54,786 nucleotides of DNA, taken from positions 1 to 54,786 of the forward strand of contig JALFLK010000032.1 in assembly GCA_022774755.1 (NCBI GenBank), given 5' to 3'. Under the pieces are notes generated by a model. It was not told the origin of the DNA. It was given only the letters and a program-made list of their open reading frames with translations, and made no database searches. Source of the stretch: a bacterium (GTDB lineage: Bacteria; Bacillota; Clostridia; Oscillospirales; Acutalibacteraceae). The translations under genes were made by a program, and so were the position numbers. This document shows, piece by piece, positions 25,489-34,013 of the stretch (within the stretch, counting starts at the first letter, position 1; each line of letters begins with the position of its first letter).

Positions 25489-25537
25489 CCCCATACATCA
25501 AATGTTGCAGATAACATCTGATGTATGGGGTGTTTTA
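25489..25537. terminator. Terminator between convergent DUF4340 and ABC exporter genes
   Basis: The stem CCCCATACATCAaATGTT (25489-25506) pairs with AACATcTGATGTATGGGG (25513-25530), followed by TGTTTT on the plus strand. On the minus strand AAATTTTAATTT follows, so it could serve both directions. It is related to the hairpin at 7306-7356. Confidence 0.85.
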
Positions 25538-25593
25538 GTTCAGAACATTTTTTGCTCCATAATAAATTTTTGAACAGCAAACAGGCTGTTACG

Positions 25594-27351
25594 CTAAGCA
25601 AACTGGCTGTTGTAAAGGTCGTAATAAAAGCCTTTCTTTTCAAGAAGCTCCTCGTGTGTACCCTGTTCTACAATATTGCCCTTGTTCATTACAAGAATCA
25701 AGTCGCTTTCCTTAATTGTTGACAGGCGGTGAGCAACAACAAAGCTTGTTCTGCCCTGCATCATTTTTGCAAAGGCCTTTTGAACACGCTGTTCCGTAAG
25801 CAGGTCAATGGAGCTGGTTGCCTCGTCAAGAATAAGCATAGAGGGGTTTGACAGCATAGCTCTTGCAATGCACAAAAGCTGTTTCTGCCCCTGTGAAAGG
25901 TTAGAGCCGTCCCTGGTAATTACCGTGTCGTAGCCCTTTTCCATACGCATTATAAAGCTGTGAGCATAAGCGTGCTTTGCGGCGGCAACAACCTGCTCGT
26001 CGGTGGCGTTTTCGTTGCCGTAAAGCAGATTTTCTTTGATTGTCCCCTCAAAAAGCCAGCTGTCCTGCAAAACCATTCCGAATCGGCTCCTAAGGTCGTT
26101 TCGGGGGATATTGCGGATATCTGTGCCGTCAACCAAAATTTCACCGCCGGTAACGTCATAAAAACGCATAAGCAGATTTATCAAAGTAGTTTTTCCGCAG
26201 CCTGTAGGACCTACAATGGCAATATGCTCGCCCGAACGGACTTTAAGGGAAAAATCTTCAATAAGTGGCTTGTTCTGACTGTAAGAAAAGCAAACGTTTT
26301 TAAATTCAACAATTCCCTTTTGGGGGTTATCCTGTGTTTTGTCAATAGCGTTATCTCCTTTTGCCGGCTCCTTATCGGGGGTTTCCGCAGGCTCTTCAAG
26401 AACCTGAAAAACACGCTTGGCGGCGGCAACAGCCGTCTGTAGCTGGGTAAGAACGCCCGTAACCTCGTTAAAGGGCTTTGTATATTGGTTGGCATACGTC
26501 AAAAAGCAGGAAAGTCCTCCTACGGTGATTCCGCCCGAAACGGCAGTAAGCGCACCGAAAATACCCACGCTTGCGTAAACAAGCCCGTTGACAAATCTTG
26601 TGCAGGGGTTGGCAAGAGCGCCTGCAATCTGAGCTTTGAGCCCTACGGTATAGAGTCGGTCGTTGTATTTTTCAAAGTTTTCAAAGGAGCGCTCCTCGTA
26701 GGAGAACGCTTTGACAATCTGCTGATTACCCACATATTCTTCAACATAACCGCTGATTTCTCCCTGAAGTTCCTGTTGCTGACGGAAACGCTTGCCCGTA
26801 AGCTTGCCGATAAAGGCGGCGACAAAAAGCGACAATGGCGTTATAAAAACTACCAAAAGTGCGATTTTTACATCAATGGACAGCATAAATATCAGCGTTC
26901 CCACTATAGTAACTACTCCCGAAAAAAGCTGTGTAATCATCTGAATAAGTCCGTCGCCTACAGCGTCAACATCGTTGACAACACGGCTGATAAGGTCGCC
27001 GTGAGGGTGAGAATCAATGTAAGAAAGTGGCGTTGTGTTGAACTTTTTAAAAACATCACGGCGCAAATCCCTTACGGTTTTGTAGCTTATGGCGTTTGTG
27101 CAGTAATTCATTGCCCATTGAAACAGCGCAACGCCGCCGATAGCAATCAGAATATATATGATTATCTCCGCAATATTCCCGAAATTCACATTACCCTGAG
27201 CTATAATGTTGTCAATAGCTCTGCCCACAAGAACGGGAATATACAGTGTCAGCGATACGCTGATAACCGCACAAATAAGCGCAAGCACAAAGTAAGGCAG
27301 ATAGGGCGCCGAGTACCTTAAAACTTTCTTTAAAACGGAGGTTTTTTTCAT
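25594..27351 (-). CDS. ABC exporter, heterodimer subunit with complete Walker B
   Basis: A 585-residue half transporter: six membrane helices (about 1-310) fused to an ATPase domain. Walker A is GPTGCGKTT, Walker B LILDEATSSID with the catalytic Glu, and the switch VAHRLSTI. The signature is LSQGQKQ rather than LSGGQ. Together with the upstream gene, whose Walker B has Asp in place of Glu, this gives one proper and one degenerate ATP site, as in heterodimeric multidrug exporters such as BmrCD and LmrCD. The ATG overlaps the partner's stop by four bases. The substrate is unknown; drugs, lipids or peptides are all possible. Confidence 0.93.
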   Translation of the reverse strand: MKKTSVLKKVLRYSAPYLPYFVLALICAVISVSLTLYIPVLVGRAIDNIIAQGNVNFGNIAEIIIYILIAIGGVALFQWAMNYCTNAISYKTVRDLRRDVFKKFNTTPLSYIDSHPHGDLISRVVNDVDAVGDGLIQMITQLFSGVVTIVGTLIFMLSIDVKIALLVVFITPLSLFVAAFIGKLTGKRFRQQQELQGEISGYVEEYVGNQQIVKAFSYEERSFENFEKYNDRLYTVGLKAQIAGALANPCTRFVNGLVYASVGIFGALTAVSGGITVGGLSCFLTYANQYTKPFNEVTGVLTQLQTAVAAAKRVFQVLEEPAETPDKEPAKGDNAIDKTQDNPQKGIVEFKNVCFSYSQNKPLIEDFSLKVRSGEHIAIVGPTGCGKTTLINLLMRFYDVTGGEILVDGTDIRNIPRNDLRSRFGMVLQDSWLFEGTIKENLLYGNENATDEQVVAAAKHAYAHSFIMRMEKGYDTVITRDGSNLSQGQKQLLCIARAMLSNPSMLILDEATSSIDLLTEQRVQKAFAKMMQGRTSFVVAHRLSTIKESDLILVMNKGNIVEQGTHEELLEKKGFYYDLYNSQFA

Positions 27352-29093
27352 TTTAACGCCTCCTCTTTACTAAGCTGGGTAAGGCAGATTGCTCTGTATT
27401 CTTCGCAGTTTTCAAAAAGCTCTCTGTGAGTTCCTATTCCTGCCGGTTTGCCGTCGTCAAGCACGATAATCATATCGGCATTTTTTATTGTGGAACACCT
27501 TTGTGACACCAAAAACGCCGTTGTTCCGTTTGTTTCTTCCTTTATCGCCTTTCTCAGCCTTGCATCTGTTGCAAAATCCAAAGCAGAAAAGCTGTCGTCT
27601 AAAATCAGTATTTCAGGGGCAGACACGAGCGCCCTTGCTATGCACAGCCTTTGGCGCTGACCTCCCGAAAAATTCTTTCCGCCCTGAGCCACATAAGCGT
27701 CAAGTCCGCCGTCATTTTCCTGCACAAATTCCTTTGCCTGAGCAACAGACAACGCTTTCCAAAGTTCCTCATCGTCAGCTTCGGGATTCTGCCACTTTAA
27801 ATTCTCTCTTATTGTTCCGCTGAAAAGCACGGATTTTTGCGGAACTATCCCTATTTTTCTCCGCAAAGCCTCAAAGGTATAATCCCTGACGTTTTTTCCG
27901 TCAACAAAAACATTTCCCTCCGTTGCGTCGTAAAATCTGGGAATCAGGTTTACAAGGGTAGATTTTCCGCTGCCTGTTGTTCCGATGATTCCGATAAAAT
28001 CGCCCTTTTTTGCAGAAAAGGTAATGCCATCAAGGGCGTTTTCACCGTCTTTGCTGTAAGCAAAGCTCACGTTTTCGAAACGCACTCTCTCAGCAGAATT
28101 GTCTGTAGTCAATGCTCCGTCTTTTCCCTGAATAACCGAAGGCTTTGTGTCAAAAACGGCATTGATTCTGTCGGCAGACGCTGACGCACGGGTAAAAAGC
28201 ACCACAAGGTTAGCGACAACCACCATAGCCAAAAGAATCTGCGTCATATAATTTACAAGGGCTATTATATCTCCCGACATAATAATTCCTGAATCGGCGT
28301 CCTTAGCACCCAGCCATACTATCAGCACAATCGCAAGGTTAGTTATTACAAAGGTCATAGGCGATAGCAAGGCAGACAGCTTGCCGACATTTATCGAGGT
28401 TTTTGACAAATCCTCCGAAATATCGTTAAAGCGCTTTTGCTCCTGCTTTTGCTTTGAAAACGCCCTTATAACTCGGTTGCCCGAAAGATTCTCTCTTGAT
28501 ACAAGAGAAACCTTATCGAGCTTTTTTTGAATAGCCTTAAAAAACGGTACGCTTTTTGACATTATAACATACAGCACCAAGGCTATTAACAAGGCCGCCG
28601 CAAAGAATATCAGCGACAGTTTAAGGTTAATAATCATCGCCATAACCATTGCGCCGATTACCAAAAACGGTGCTCTGATTACAAGGCGAATCAGCATCGC
28701 AATGGCGTTTTGCACCTGATTTATGTCGTTTGTCATTCTCGTTATCAGCGACGGCGTGCCCAGAGCATCCAGCTCTTTGTGAGAAAGTGAGTTAATATGC
28801 CTGAACAAATCATTTCTCATTTTTGTTCCGCACCCTTGAGACGCTACGGAGGCGCTGAACTGGCACACCAGCGCACTGCATAGTCCCACTACGCCCAAAA
28901 GTACCATGAGACCGCCCATTCTGATAATGTAATCGGTATCTTTGTTTGCAACACCCACATCAATGATGCTTGCCATAACAAGTGGGACAATAAGCTCAAA
29001 AATCGCCTCTAAAAGCTTGCAAAGAGGGCCGATAATAAGCTGAGGCTTGTAATATTTTAAATATTTTTTAAACAGCTTTACCATATAATTCAC
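27348..29093 (-). CDS. ABC exporter, heterodimer subunit with degenerate Walker B
   Basis: A 581-residue half transporter of the same build. Six helices are followed by an ATPase domain with Walker A GTTGSGKST, signature FSGGQRQR and Walker B LILDDSFSALD. The residue after the Walker B Asp is Asp instead of the catalytic Glu, and the switch region is VSQRCSTI with Gln in place of the usual His. These changes mark the non-hydrolysing site of heterodimeric exporters, complemented by the noncanonical signature of the partner. It is first in a two-gene operon. A -10 TATAAT lies at 29131-29136 (minus strand), with no good -35. Confidence 0.93.
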   Translation of the reverse strand: MNYMVKLFKKYLKYYKPQLIIGPLCKLLEAIFELIVPLVMASIIDVGVANKDTDYIIRMGGLMVLLGVVGLCSALVCQFSASVASQGCGTKMRNDLFRHINSLSHKELDALGTPSLITRMTNDINQVQNAIAMLIRLVIRAPFLVIGAMVMAMIINLKLSLIFFAAALLIALVLYVIMSKSVPFFKAIQKKLDKVSLVSRENLSGNRVIRAFSKQKQEQKRFNDISEDLSKTSINVGKLSALLSPMTFVITNLAIVLIVWLGAKDADSGIIMSGDIIALVNYMTQILLAMVVVANLVVLFTRASASADRINAVFDTKPSVIQGKDGALTTDNSAERVRFENVSFAYSKDGENALDGITFSAKKGDFIGIIGTTGSGKSTLVNLIPRFYDATEGNVFVDGKNVRDYTFEALRRKIGIVPQKSVLFSGTIRENLKWQNPEADDEELWKALSVAQAKEFVQENDGGLDAYVAQGGKNFSGGQRQRLCIARALVSAPEILILDDSFSALDFATDARLRKAIKEETNGTTAFLVSQRCSTIKNADMIIVLDDGKPAGIGTHRELFENCEEYRAICLTQLSKEEALK

Positions 29094-29184
29094 CGATTTG
29101 TTTTACTATAATTTTCCTGATACTTAAGTTATTATACCATATAAAGCAAAAAATAAAAGTCCGTTTCCCCTAAGCAAAACAAAA

Positions 29185-29220
29185 TCTCCCTGCAAAGTCA
29201 ACCTTGCAGGGAGAAAATTT
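29185..29220 (-). terminator. Terminator after the surface protein gene
   Basis: An 11-bp stem, TCTCCCTGCAA (29185-29195) with TTGCAGGGAGA (29204-29214). Read on the minus strand it is followed by TTTTGTTTTG. It lies 66 bp past the stop of the surface protein gene. Confidence 0.85.
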
Positions 29221-29280
29221 TTAAATTATTTTATCAAGCAGATAAGCTGTTTTCACTTAGTCAATCTAGATATGAAAAGA

Positions 29281-30555
29281 TTACTTATACTTCTTTTTCT
29301 TGGCAACAGATACAAGCACAACGCCTGCCGAAGCAACAGCCAGGGCAACAATTACGCCTGCGCCCATATCGCTTGTTGCGATTGTCTTATTAGAAACCAC
29401 GGTAGTTTCCTGAGTTGCGGGAGTGTCGGGAGTAGCTGTTTTTGAAGTCGCAGGTTCCGACGGTGCCGGTGCTGTTGTTGCAGGAACATCGGTTACCAAT
29501 AAATCGGCAGAATAAATATTAGACTTAATACCCTGTTCGTTTACAACCTGAAGAGTGGTAGTGTATTTTCCCGGCTCTTTGGTGTAAAGGGAATAAGGCT
29601 CGCTTTCGCAGTAAACTAATTCGCCGTCCTTGGTTACGGTCCAGAGCCTGTCAACAATGGGCGAATCCTCAAAGCTTGACAAATCCAAGACGGAAACATC
29701 GGAATTAAGACCTGCCTCTGATATAACCTCGCCTTTTCCGTTTACATAAGCAAACTCGGCGTTAATCATTGTAACATCCGTTGAAGTAAAGCTCAGGTCA
29801 GAGAAATATGCGTCGGGATTACTGCACGCATAAGGGCCGAAGCTTCCCTGCTGAACAGGGGCGGCAACCGTTGCAAGCTCTGCGTCGTTTATTTTGATGC
29901 TTACCCCGGACTCCTCAACATTGATTTTAACATTGTGTCTTGTTTTATAAGCCTCAGAGGGGAGATAGCCGAATGCAAGAACTGTTCCCTTTGCAAAGCC
30001 TACGGTGCCATTATCGCCTAAATGCTCATAATAATCGTCGCTTGCGTCAATAGTTGCATGGTAAACAGGTCCCTGGTGAGGCTTAGGAGAAACGGCAGGC
30101 GACCAGGATTCGATGTAAGAAACGCTCCATCTGTCGCTGTCTTCACATTCCTCATATGCGTAGAAAGAATAAACGGGATTGTCGTCTGTGCCCGACTTCT
30201 GCATACCCCAGGTAAAGCCCGACGGATCCCAGTCTTCGCTTAACATATCAAAGCTGAATTCGCCTGTGGAAAAGTCGGTTATATCAGGGTTATAGAAGCC
30301 CGTCCAGCCAACATTATCCGTAGTATTGATGTAGTCTTCCACTGAATTATAAATCCATCTTGCGTCGTATGCATAGCCGAAACTCTTGTCCGGATAGCTT
30401 ACCCATTCATTAAAAATCCGCTGGGAGTCGGTTTTAATGACGCTTTGGGTGTAAATGGGACCGCCCTCGGCAAATGCCGTAACGCAGGACGCTGAGGCAG
30501 TTAATACTGCCAGTGCAGATATAATACCTGCCTTAATTAGTTTCTTTGTTGTCAT
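29281..30555 (-). CDS. Secreted, membrane-anchored surface protein of unknown function
   Basis: A 424-residue protein I do not recognise as a named family. It has a signal peptide (KKLIKAGIISALAVLTASASCVTAFA, cleavage near 29), then a region of about 220 residues rich in Trp, Tyr and Asp. Its pattern (WTGFYNPDITDFSTGEFSFDM, HNVKINVEESGVSIKINDAEL, FGPYACSNPDAYFSDLSF) resembles a jelly-roll, concanavalin-like binding or lyase fold. A smaller beta domain follows (about 270-355, YTTTLQVVNEQGIKSN), which could be PKD- or Ig-like. Then comes a Pro/Thr/Ser linker, one helix and the basic end KKKKYK. No LPxTG motif is present. With the neighbouring GH13 enzyme, a role in carbohydrate contact is possible but unproven. 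Confidence 0.75.
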   Translation of the reverse strand: MTTKKLIKAGIISALAVLTASASCVTAFAEGGPIYTQSVIKTDSQRIFNEWVSYPDKSFGYAYDARWIYNSVEDYINTTDNVGWTGFYNPDITDFSTGEFSFDMLSEDWDPSGFTWGMQKSGTDDNPVYSFYAYEECEDSDRWSVSYIESWSPAVSPKPHQGPVYHATIDASDDYYEHLGDNGTVGFAKGTVLAFGYLPSEAYKTRHNVKINVEESGVSIKINDAELATVAAPVQQGSFGPYACSNPDAYFSDLSFTSTDVTMINAEFAYVNGKGEVISEAGLNSDVSVLDLSSFEDSPIVDRLWTVTKDGELVYCESEPYSLYTKEPGKYTTTLQVVNEQGIKSNIYSADLLVTDVPATTAPAPSEPATSKTATPDTPATQETTVVSNKTIATSDMGAGVIVALAVASAGVVLVSVAKKKKYK

Positions 30556-30607
30556 AATTTCCCTCTCAATATTATATTTTACTGACTGAGCGTCAGCAAC
30601 AGCTGAT

Positions 30608-30636
30608 ATTTTATCGCTTTAGCGAGAAAAAGTCAA
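30608..30636 (-). promoter_or_regulatory. Promoter with dyad for the surface protein gene
   Basis: Minus strand TTGACT (30631-30636), 17 bp, TAAAAT (30608-30613). The spacer holds the palindrome TCGCTaaAGCGA (complement of 30614-30625), well placed for a repressor. A second small hairpin (CTGAC/GTCAG) lies in the leader, about 30582-30596. Confidence 0.75.
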
Positions 30637-30757
30637 TTGGCTTTTTAGAGAAATCAGACAAAAAAATTGGATATTTTTGTAAAATATGATGACTTGAATA
30701 AGAGATTACCTGTTATTTGCCGTGTTTATACCCTTTTTGGAGAGCTAAAAATAAAAA

Positions 30758-32620
30758 TCATTTCAGCAAAAATGCAGAGGTTCCTGCCGGAATAATCAGT
30801 TTTTGGTTTTCAACTCGTGTACCAAACAAGGGCTTGCTGTTAAGGTAGCCCGGAGGAATGTCGATTGCCATATCGTTAAAACCGGTATTAAAGGCGCAGT
30901 ATAGGGAGCTGTCCTTATCTATTCTCATATAAGACAAAAATCTGCCCTGACACTGAACGGGAATAATGTCGCCGTCCCAAAGAGCACTGCAGGATTTGCG
31001 GAGATTGCCCAGCGATATGTGCCAGTTAATAAGCTCGTTGTTTTCTCTGCCCCAGGGGTAGCAGCAACGGTTAAAGGGGTCACGGTATCCCTCCATTCCT
31101 GCCTCGTCGCCGTAATAAACGCAGGGGAATCCCGGCAGAGTGTACTGCATACCTACGGCGATTTTCATCATCTTTATTCCGTGGGCTTTCTGCTGTGGAG
31201 TAAGCCTTGTGTTTGCCTGCCAGTTTCTGTCCCTGCCGTTTAAAGGCTCGCCGGCAATAACCGTCAGCGCACGCTCGGTGTCGTGAGTTGACAGAAGATT
31301 CATCAGCACCCTCAGCACAGGTCTGGGGTAGTTTTCAACAACCGACATAATCGTATTCATAACATATTTTGCGTCGCCGCCCCGGACGAAGTCAAGAATT
31401 GCATTTCGGAAAACATAATTCATAACCGAATCCAGCTCTTCGCCCAAAAGGAATTTTCTTCTTGCGCCGTAGCTTTCTTTGTTAGATGCGTCCTCCCACA
31501 CTTCGCCTACGATAAAACCCTGGGGGTCCTGCTCTTTTACGGATTTACGCAGATTTTCCATAAACTCGTTGGGTAGTTCGTCTGCCACGTCAAGCCTCCA
31601 GCCGGAATTTCCGCATTTCATCCATTTTCTCACAATTCCGTCTTCGCCGTTAATGTACTCATTAAAGGACGGGTCGGTTTCGTTTACCTCGGGCAAGGTG
31701 TAAAAACCCCACCAGGAGTTGTAATTATCCGGCCATTGATTAAAGTGATACCAGCTGTAATAAGGAGAGCTGCAGTCACGGTAGGCGCCTCCGCTGCCGT
31801 ATCGTCCGCTTCTGTTAAAATACAGACTGTCACTGCCCGTATGAGAGAAAACACCGTCGTTAATAATGTGAATTCCGTGTTTTTTAGCCTCTGCACAAAG
31901 GCTTTTAAAGTCCTTTTCGGTACCCAGCAGTGGGTCGATTTGACTGTAATCGCCGGTGTCGTAGCGGTGGTTTGAATATGCCTTGAATATTGGGTTAAGG
32001 TAAATACAGGTGACGCCTAATTTTTCAAGATAATCAAGCTTTTGTTCAATGCCCTTAAGGTCCCCCATAAAAAAGTCGGTATTGGTGATTTCGCCGTTCT
32101 CGTTGGGGCGCCATTCGGGACAGGCGTACCAGTCCTCGTTAATTTTAAGGTCCGTTCTGCCGGGGTCTTTTCTGTTTCCGCTGTAATTAAAGCGGTCGGG
32201 AAAAATCTGATACATAACTCCGCCCACAGGCCATGAGGGAGTTTCAAAGCCTTTTTTGTAGCAGGTAATTTGCCAGCTTCGTCCCGGAGAACGCTCGATA
32301 GAGCTTATTCTGTATGGGTCAGAGGGCACAATATAGCGGATGCCCTCGTTGGTATAAAGCTTAAAGCTGTACCAGTAAAGTCCGATTCTTTCGGGAGTAT
32401 AGTCACATTCCCAGATTTCGTTATCATTATCAATATAGCCGTGCCAGAACAATTCCGGAAAATTCCAGTTATAATCATCATCAAACTTAATGCACATTTC
32501 TACCTTAGAGGTTTTTAAGCCGTGGGGCACAAGCACCCGAAAATGTATAGCTGTTCCTTGCTCAACAGCGCCGAAGGGCGAACGGTAGTAATCCTTTGAT
32601 GAATCAAACGGAACTGTCAT
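30758..32620 (-). CDS. GH13 alpha-amylase-family glycosidase (neopullulanase/cyclomaltodextrinase type)
   Basis: A 620-residue enzyme without a signal peptide, so cytoplasmic. Residues 1-110 form the N-terminal beta domain of neopullulanase-like enzymes. The (beta/alpha)8 barrel has VMYQIFPDRF, the calcium/substrate loop YDTGDYSQID and DGVFSHTG. The catalytic residues are Asp344 (GWRLDVADE), Glu373 (GEVWED) and Asp447 (LLSTHDTER). A C-terminal beta domain ends it. Such enzymes split imported maltodextrins, pullulan or cyclodextrins. ATG 32620 has a weak AGGGAAGT site. A perfect 11-bp hairpin lies 74-116 bp upstream. The gene is monocistronic; the next gene on this strand is the surface protein with its own promoter. 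Confidence 0.93.
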   Translation of the reverse strand: MTVPFDSSKDYYRSPFGAVEQGTAIHFRVLVPHGLKTSKVEMCIKFDDDYNWNFPELFWHGYIDNDNEIWECDYTPERIGLYWYSFKLYTNEGIRYIVPSDPYRISSIERSPGRSWQITCYKKGFETPSWPVGGVMYQIFPDRFNYSGNRKDPGRTDLKINEDWYACPEWRPNENGEITNTDFFMGDLKGIEQKLDYLEKLGVTCIYLNPIFKAYSNHRYDTGDYSQIDPLLGTEKDFKSLCAEAKKHGIHIINDGVFSHTGSDSLYFNRSGRYGSGGAYRDCSSPYYSWYHFNQWPDNYNSWWGFYTLPEVNETDPSFNEYINGEDGIVRKWMKCGNSGWRLDVADELPNEFMENLRKSVKEQDPQGFIVGEVWEDASNKESYGARRKFLLGEELDSVMNYVFRNAILDFVRGGDAKYVMNTIMSVVENYPRPVLRVLMNLLSTHDTERALTVIAGEPLNGRDRNWQANTRLTPQQKAHGIKMMKIAVGMQYTLPGFPCVYYGDEAGMEGYRDPFNRCCYPWGRENNELINWHISLGNLRKSCSALWDGDIIPVQCQGRFLSYMRIDKDSSLYCAFNTGFNDMAIDIPPGYLNSKPLFGTRVENQKLIIPAGTSAFLLK

Positions 32621-32693
32621 AAACTCACTTCCCTAAAATCTTAATTTAAGTAAAACGCATAATGCATAATTATAATATAATTTGCCGTAAATA

Positions 32694-32736
32694 ATATCGG
32701 CACAAAATTTAGCTTTAAATCAAAGTGTGCCGATAT
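32694..32736 (-). promoter_or_regulatory. Inverted repeat upstream of the GH13 gene
   Basis: ATATCGGCACA (32694-32704) and TGTGCCGATAT (32726-32736) are perfect 11-bp complements with a 21-base loop. They lie between the GH13 start and the divergent zapA gene. TATAAT-like sequence is found nearer the gene (32671-32680), so this may be a regulator site or part of the upstream region. There is no T-run, so it is not a terminator. Confidence 0.45.
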
Positions 32737-33103
32737 GCCATAATAATACGCTCATTCTATCACAAAAATTGTCCTTTTTCAAGAATATTTGTCGTTTTTT
32801 GCAATAATACTATTCTATGATTCAACCGGCGACATTTTTTCCGAATATTTTGCGCAATACTTTACAATTTGTCACTAAAAGGCGATATCCTGTGCAGAAA
32901 TTTTGAACATTCCGAAAAATCCACCGGCGCAGTATGCACACACGATTTATTCGGGATTGATAAGCGTTGTTACCAAGCGTAGAATCGGTTTTTCTGCATT
33001 TACTGATTACAATTTTAAAATTCCTCTTTTTTATTCTATGGTTTTGTATTATAATTAGTGTGAAATGGTGTAGATTGAACTCGGTATGAACGGAGGATTA
33101 TTT
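32737..33103. other. Intergenic region between GH13 and zapA
   Basis: AT-rich, with no open frame. At 32925-32951 there is a 27-bp match (24 identical) to 107-133 of the family A repeat (ggcgcaRtatgcacaMacgattta). A -10 TATAAT (33050-33055) could serve zapA, but no -35 is convincing. The rest shows nothing recognisable. Confidence 0.4.
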
Positions 33104-33931
33104 ATGGCTAAAAACAGAGTAACGGTCTATGTAGGGGGCAGAAGGCTTAACCTTGTTTCTTCGGAAAGCGAAGAATATATGAAAAATGTGGCGAAGAATG
33201 TAAATGAAAGGATAAACCTTATTTCAAAAAGCTACACCCAGCTTGACGCCAGAGGCTGCGCCGTAATGGCGGCGCTGGACTTTGCCGACGACGAGCAGAA
33301 GGCTCTGGGCAAAAAGGCAGAGCTTGTGCACGAGGCAAACAAGGTTCTGCGACAGGCAGACAAGCACAGCAAGCAGATTATTGAGTTAAAAAAGCAAAAT
33401 TCAGCTTTGGACAGCAGGTGCGACGAGCTTAAGGAGCAGGTTGAAGAGCTGAAAAAAGCAAACGCAAACCTGACTGCACAGTATAATGAGCTAAAAAAGT
33501 TTTTGGACAAGCAGGTAAACGGCGTTCATAAAAACAGGGAAAAAGAACAGGTTATAAAAGAAACCGAAGCGGATAAAACAAAAGCCGACAACAGGGCAGA
33601 GCCTTTAAAAACCAACCTGTTAAACAATTCAGAAAATAAAAATGCAGAAAACAAAAATCAGCCCCAAAATCACGAAAAAGCTTCGGAACGCTCAGACAAA
33701 AAAGCCGAGGATTCTCATACAAAACCCAATGAAGCGTCAAAGGGAGAGACTTCGGAAAACGGCAAAAAAAGCGTAATCCAAGGCAAAAAGCCTCAGCAGG
33801 AATCACAACCGGTTAAAACGGCAGTTGAAAGAAACGGCAAAGAGGATAAATCAGACGAAAAAACAAAGTCGGAAAGCGGATATATTCCAATGAGGCAGTA
33901 TTCACTTTTTGATGATGATAATAAAAAATAA
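33104..33931 (+). CDS. zapA: ZapA-like cell division protein with long disordered tail
   Basis: A 275-residue protein. The first 90 residues fit ZapA (KNRVTVYVGGRRLNLVSSESEEYMKNVAKNVNERIN, then AALDFADDEQKA), which binds FtsZ and bundles protofilaments at the division ring. A coiled coil follows (about 90-150). Then comes about 110 residues of Lys/Glu/Asn/Ser-rich sequence, apparently disordered, ending in IPMRQYSLFDDDNKK. Typical ZapA stops near residue 100-130. The terminal QYSLF resembles the sliding-clamp-binding motif QLxLF. ATG 33104 is eight bases after CGGAGG; an in-frame ATG at 33086 lacks a site. The U32 gene follows 82 bp on. Confidence 0.85.
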   Translation: MAKNRVTVYVGGRRLNLVSSESEEYMKNVAKNVNERINLISKSYTQLDARGCAVMAALDFADDEQKALGKKAELVHEANKVLRQADKHSKQIIELKKQNSALDSRCDELKEQVEELKKANANLTAQYNELKKFLDKQVNGVHKNREKEQVIKETEADKTKADNRAEPLKTNLLNNSENKNAENKNQPQNHEKASERSDKKAEDSHTKPNEASKGETSENGKKSVIQGKKPQQESQPVKTAVERNGKEDKSDEKTKSESGYIPMRQYSLFDDDNKK

Positions 33932-34013
33932 AACCGATTGCTGATAATAATGAGGTTAGATACTGCGGATACATTGAATTTTTGGGCTTTGTCCCAATAA
34001 ATAACGGTAGCTT

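Noticed and set aside
26485..27321. 278-codon plus-strand frame opposite the ABC exporter
   Set aside because: It overlaps fully with a clear ABC transporter gene on the other strand and shows no motif.
30300..30560. LPxTG sortase signal in the surface protein
   Set aside because: The C-terminus has SDMGAG before the helix, which does not match LPxTG or the NPxTG variants; a plain membrane anchor is more likely.
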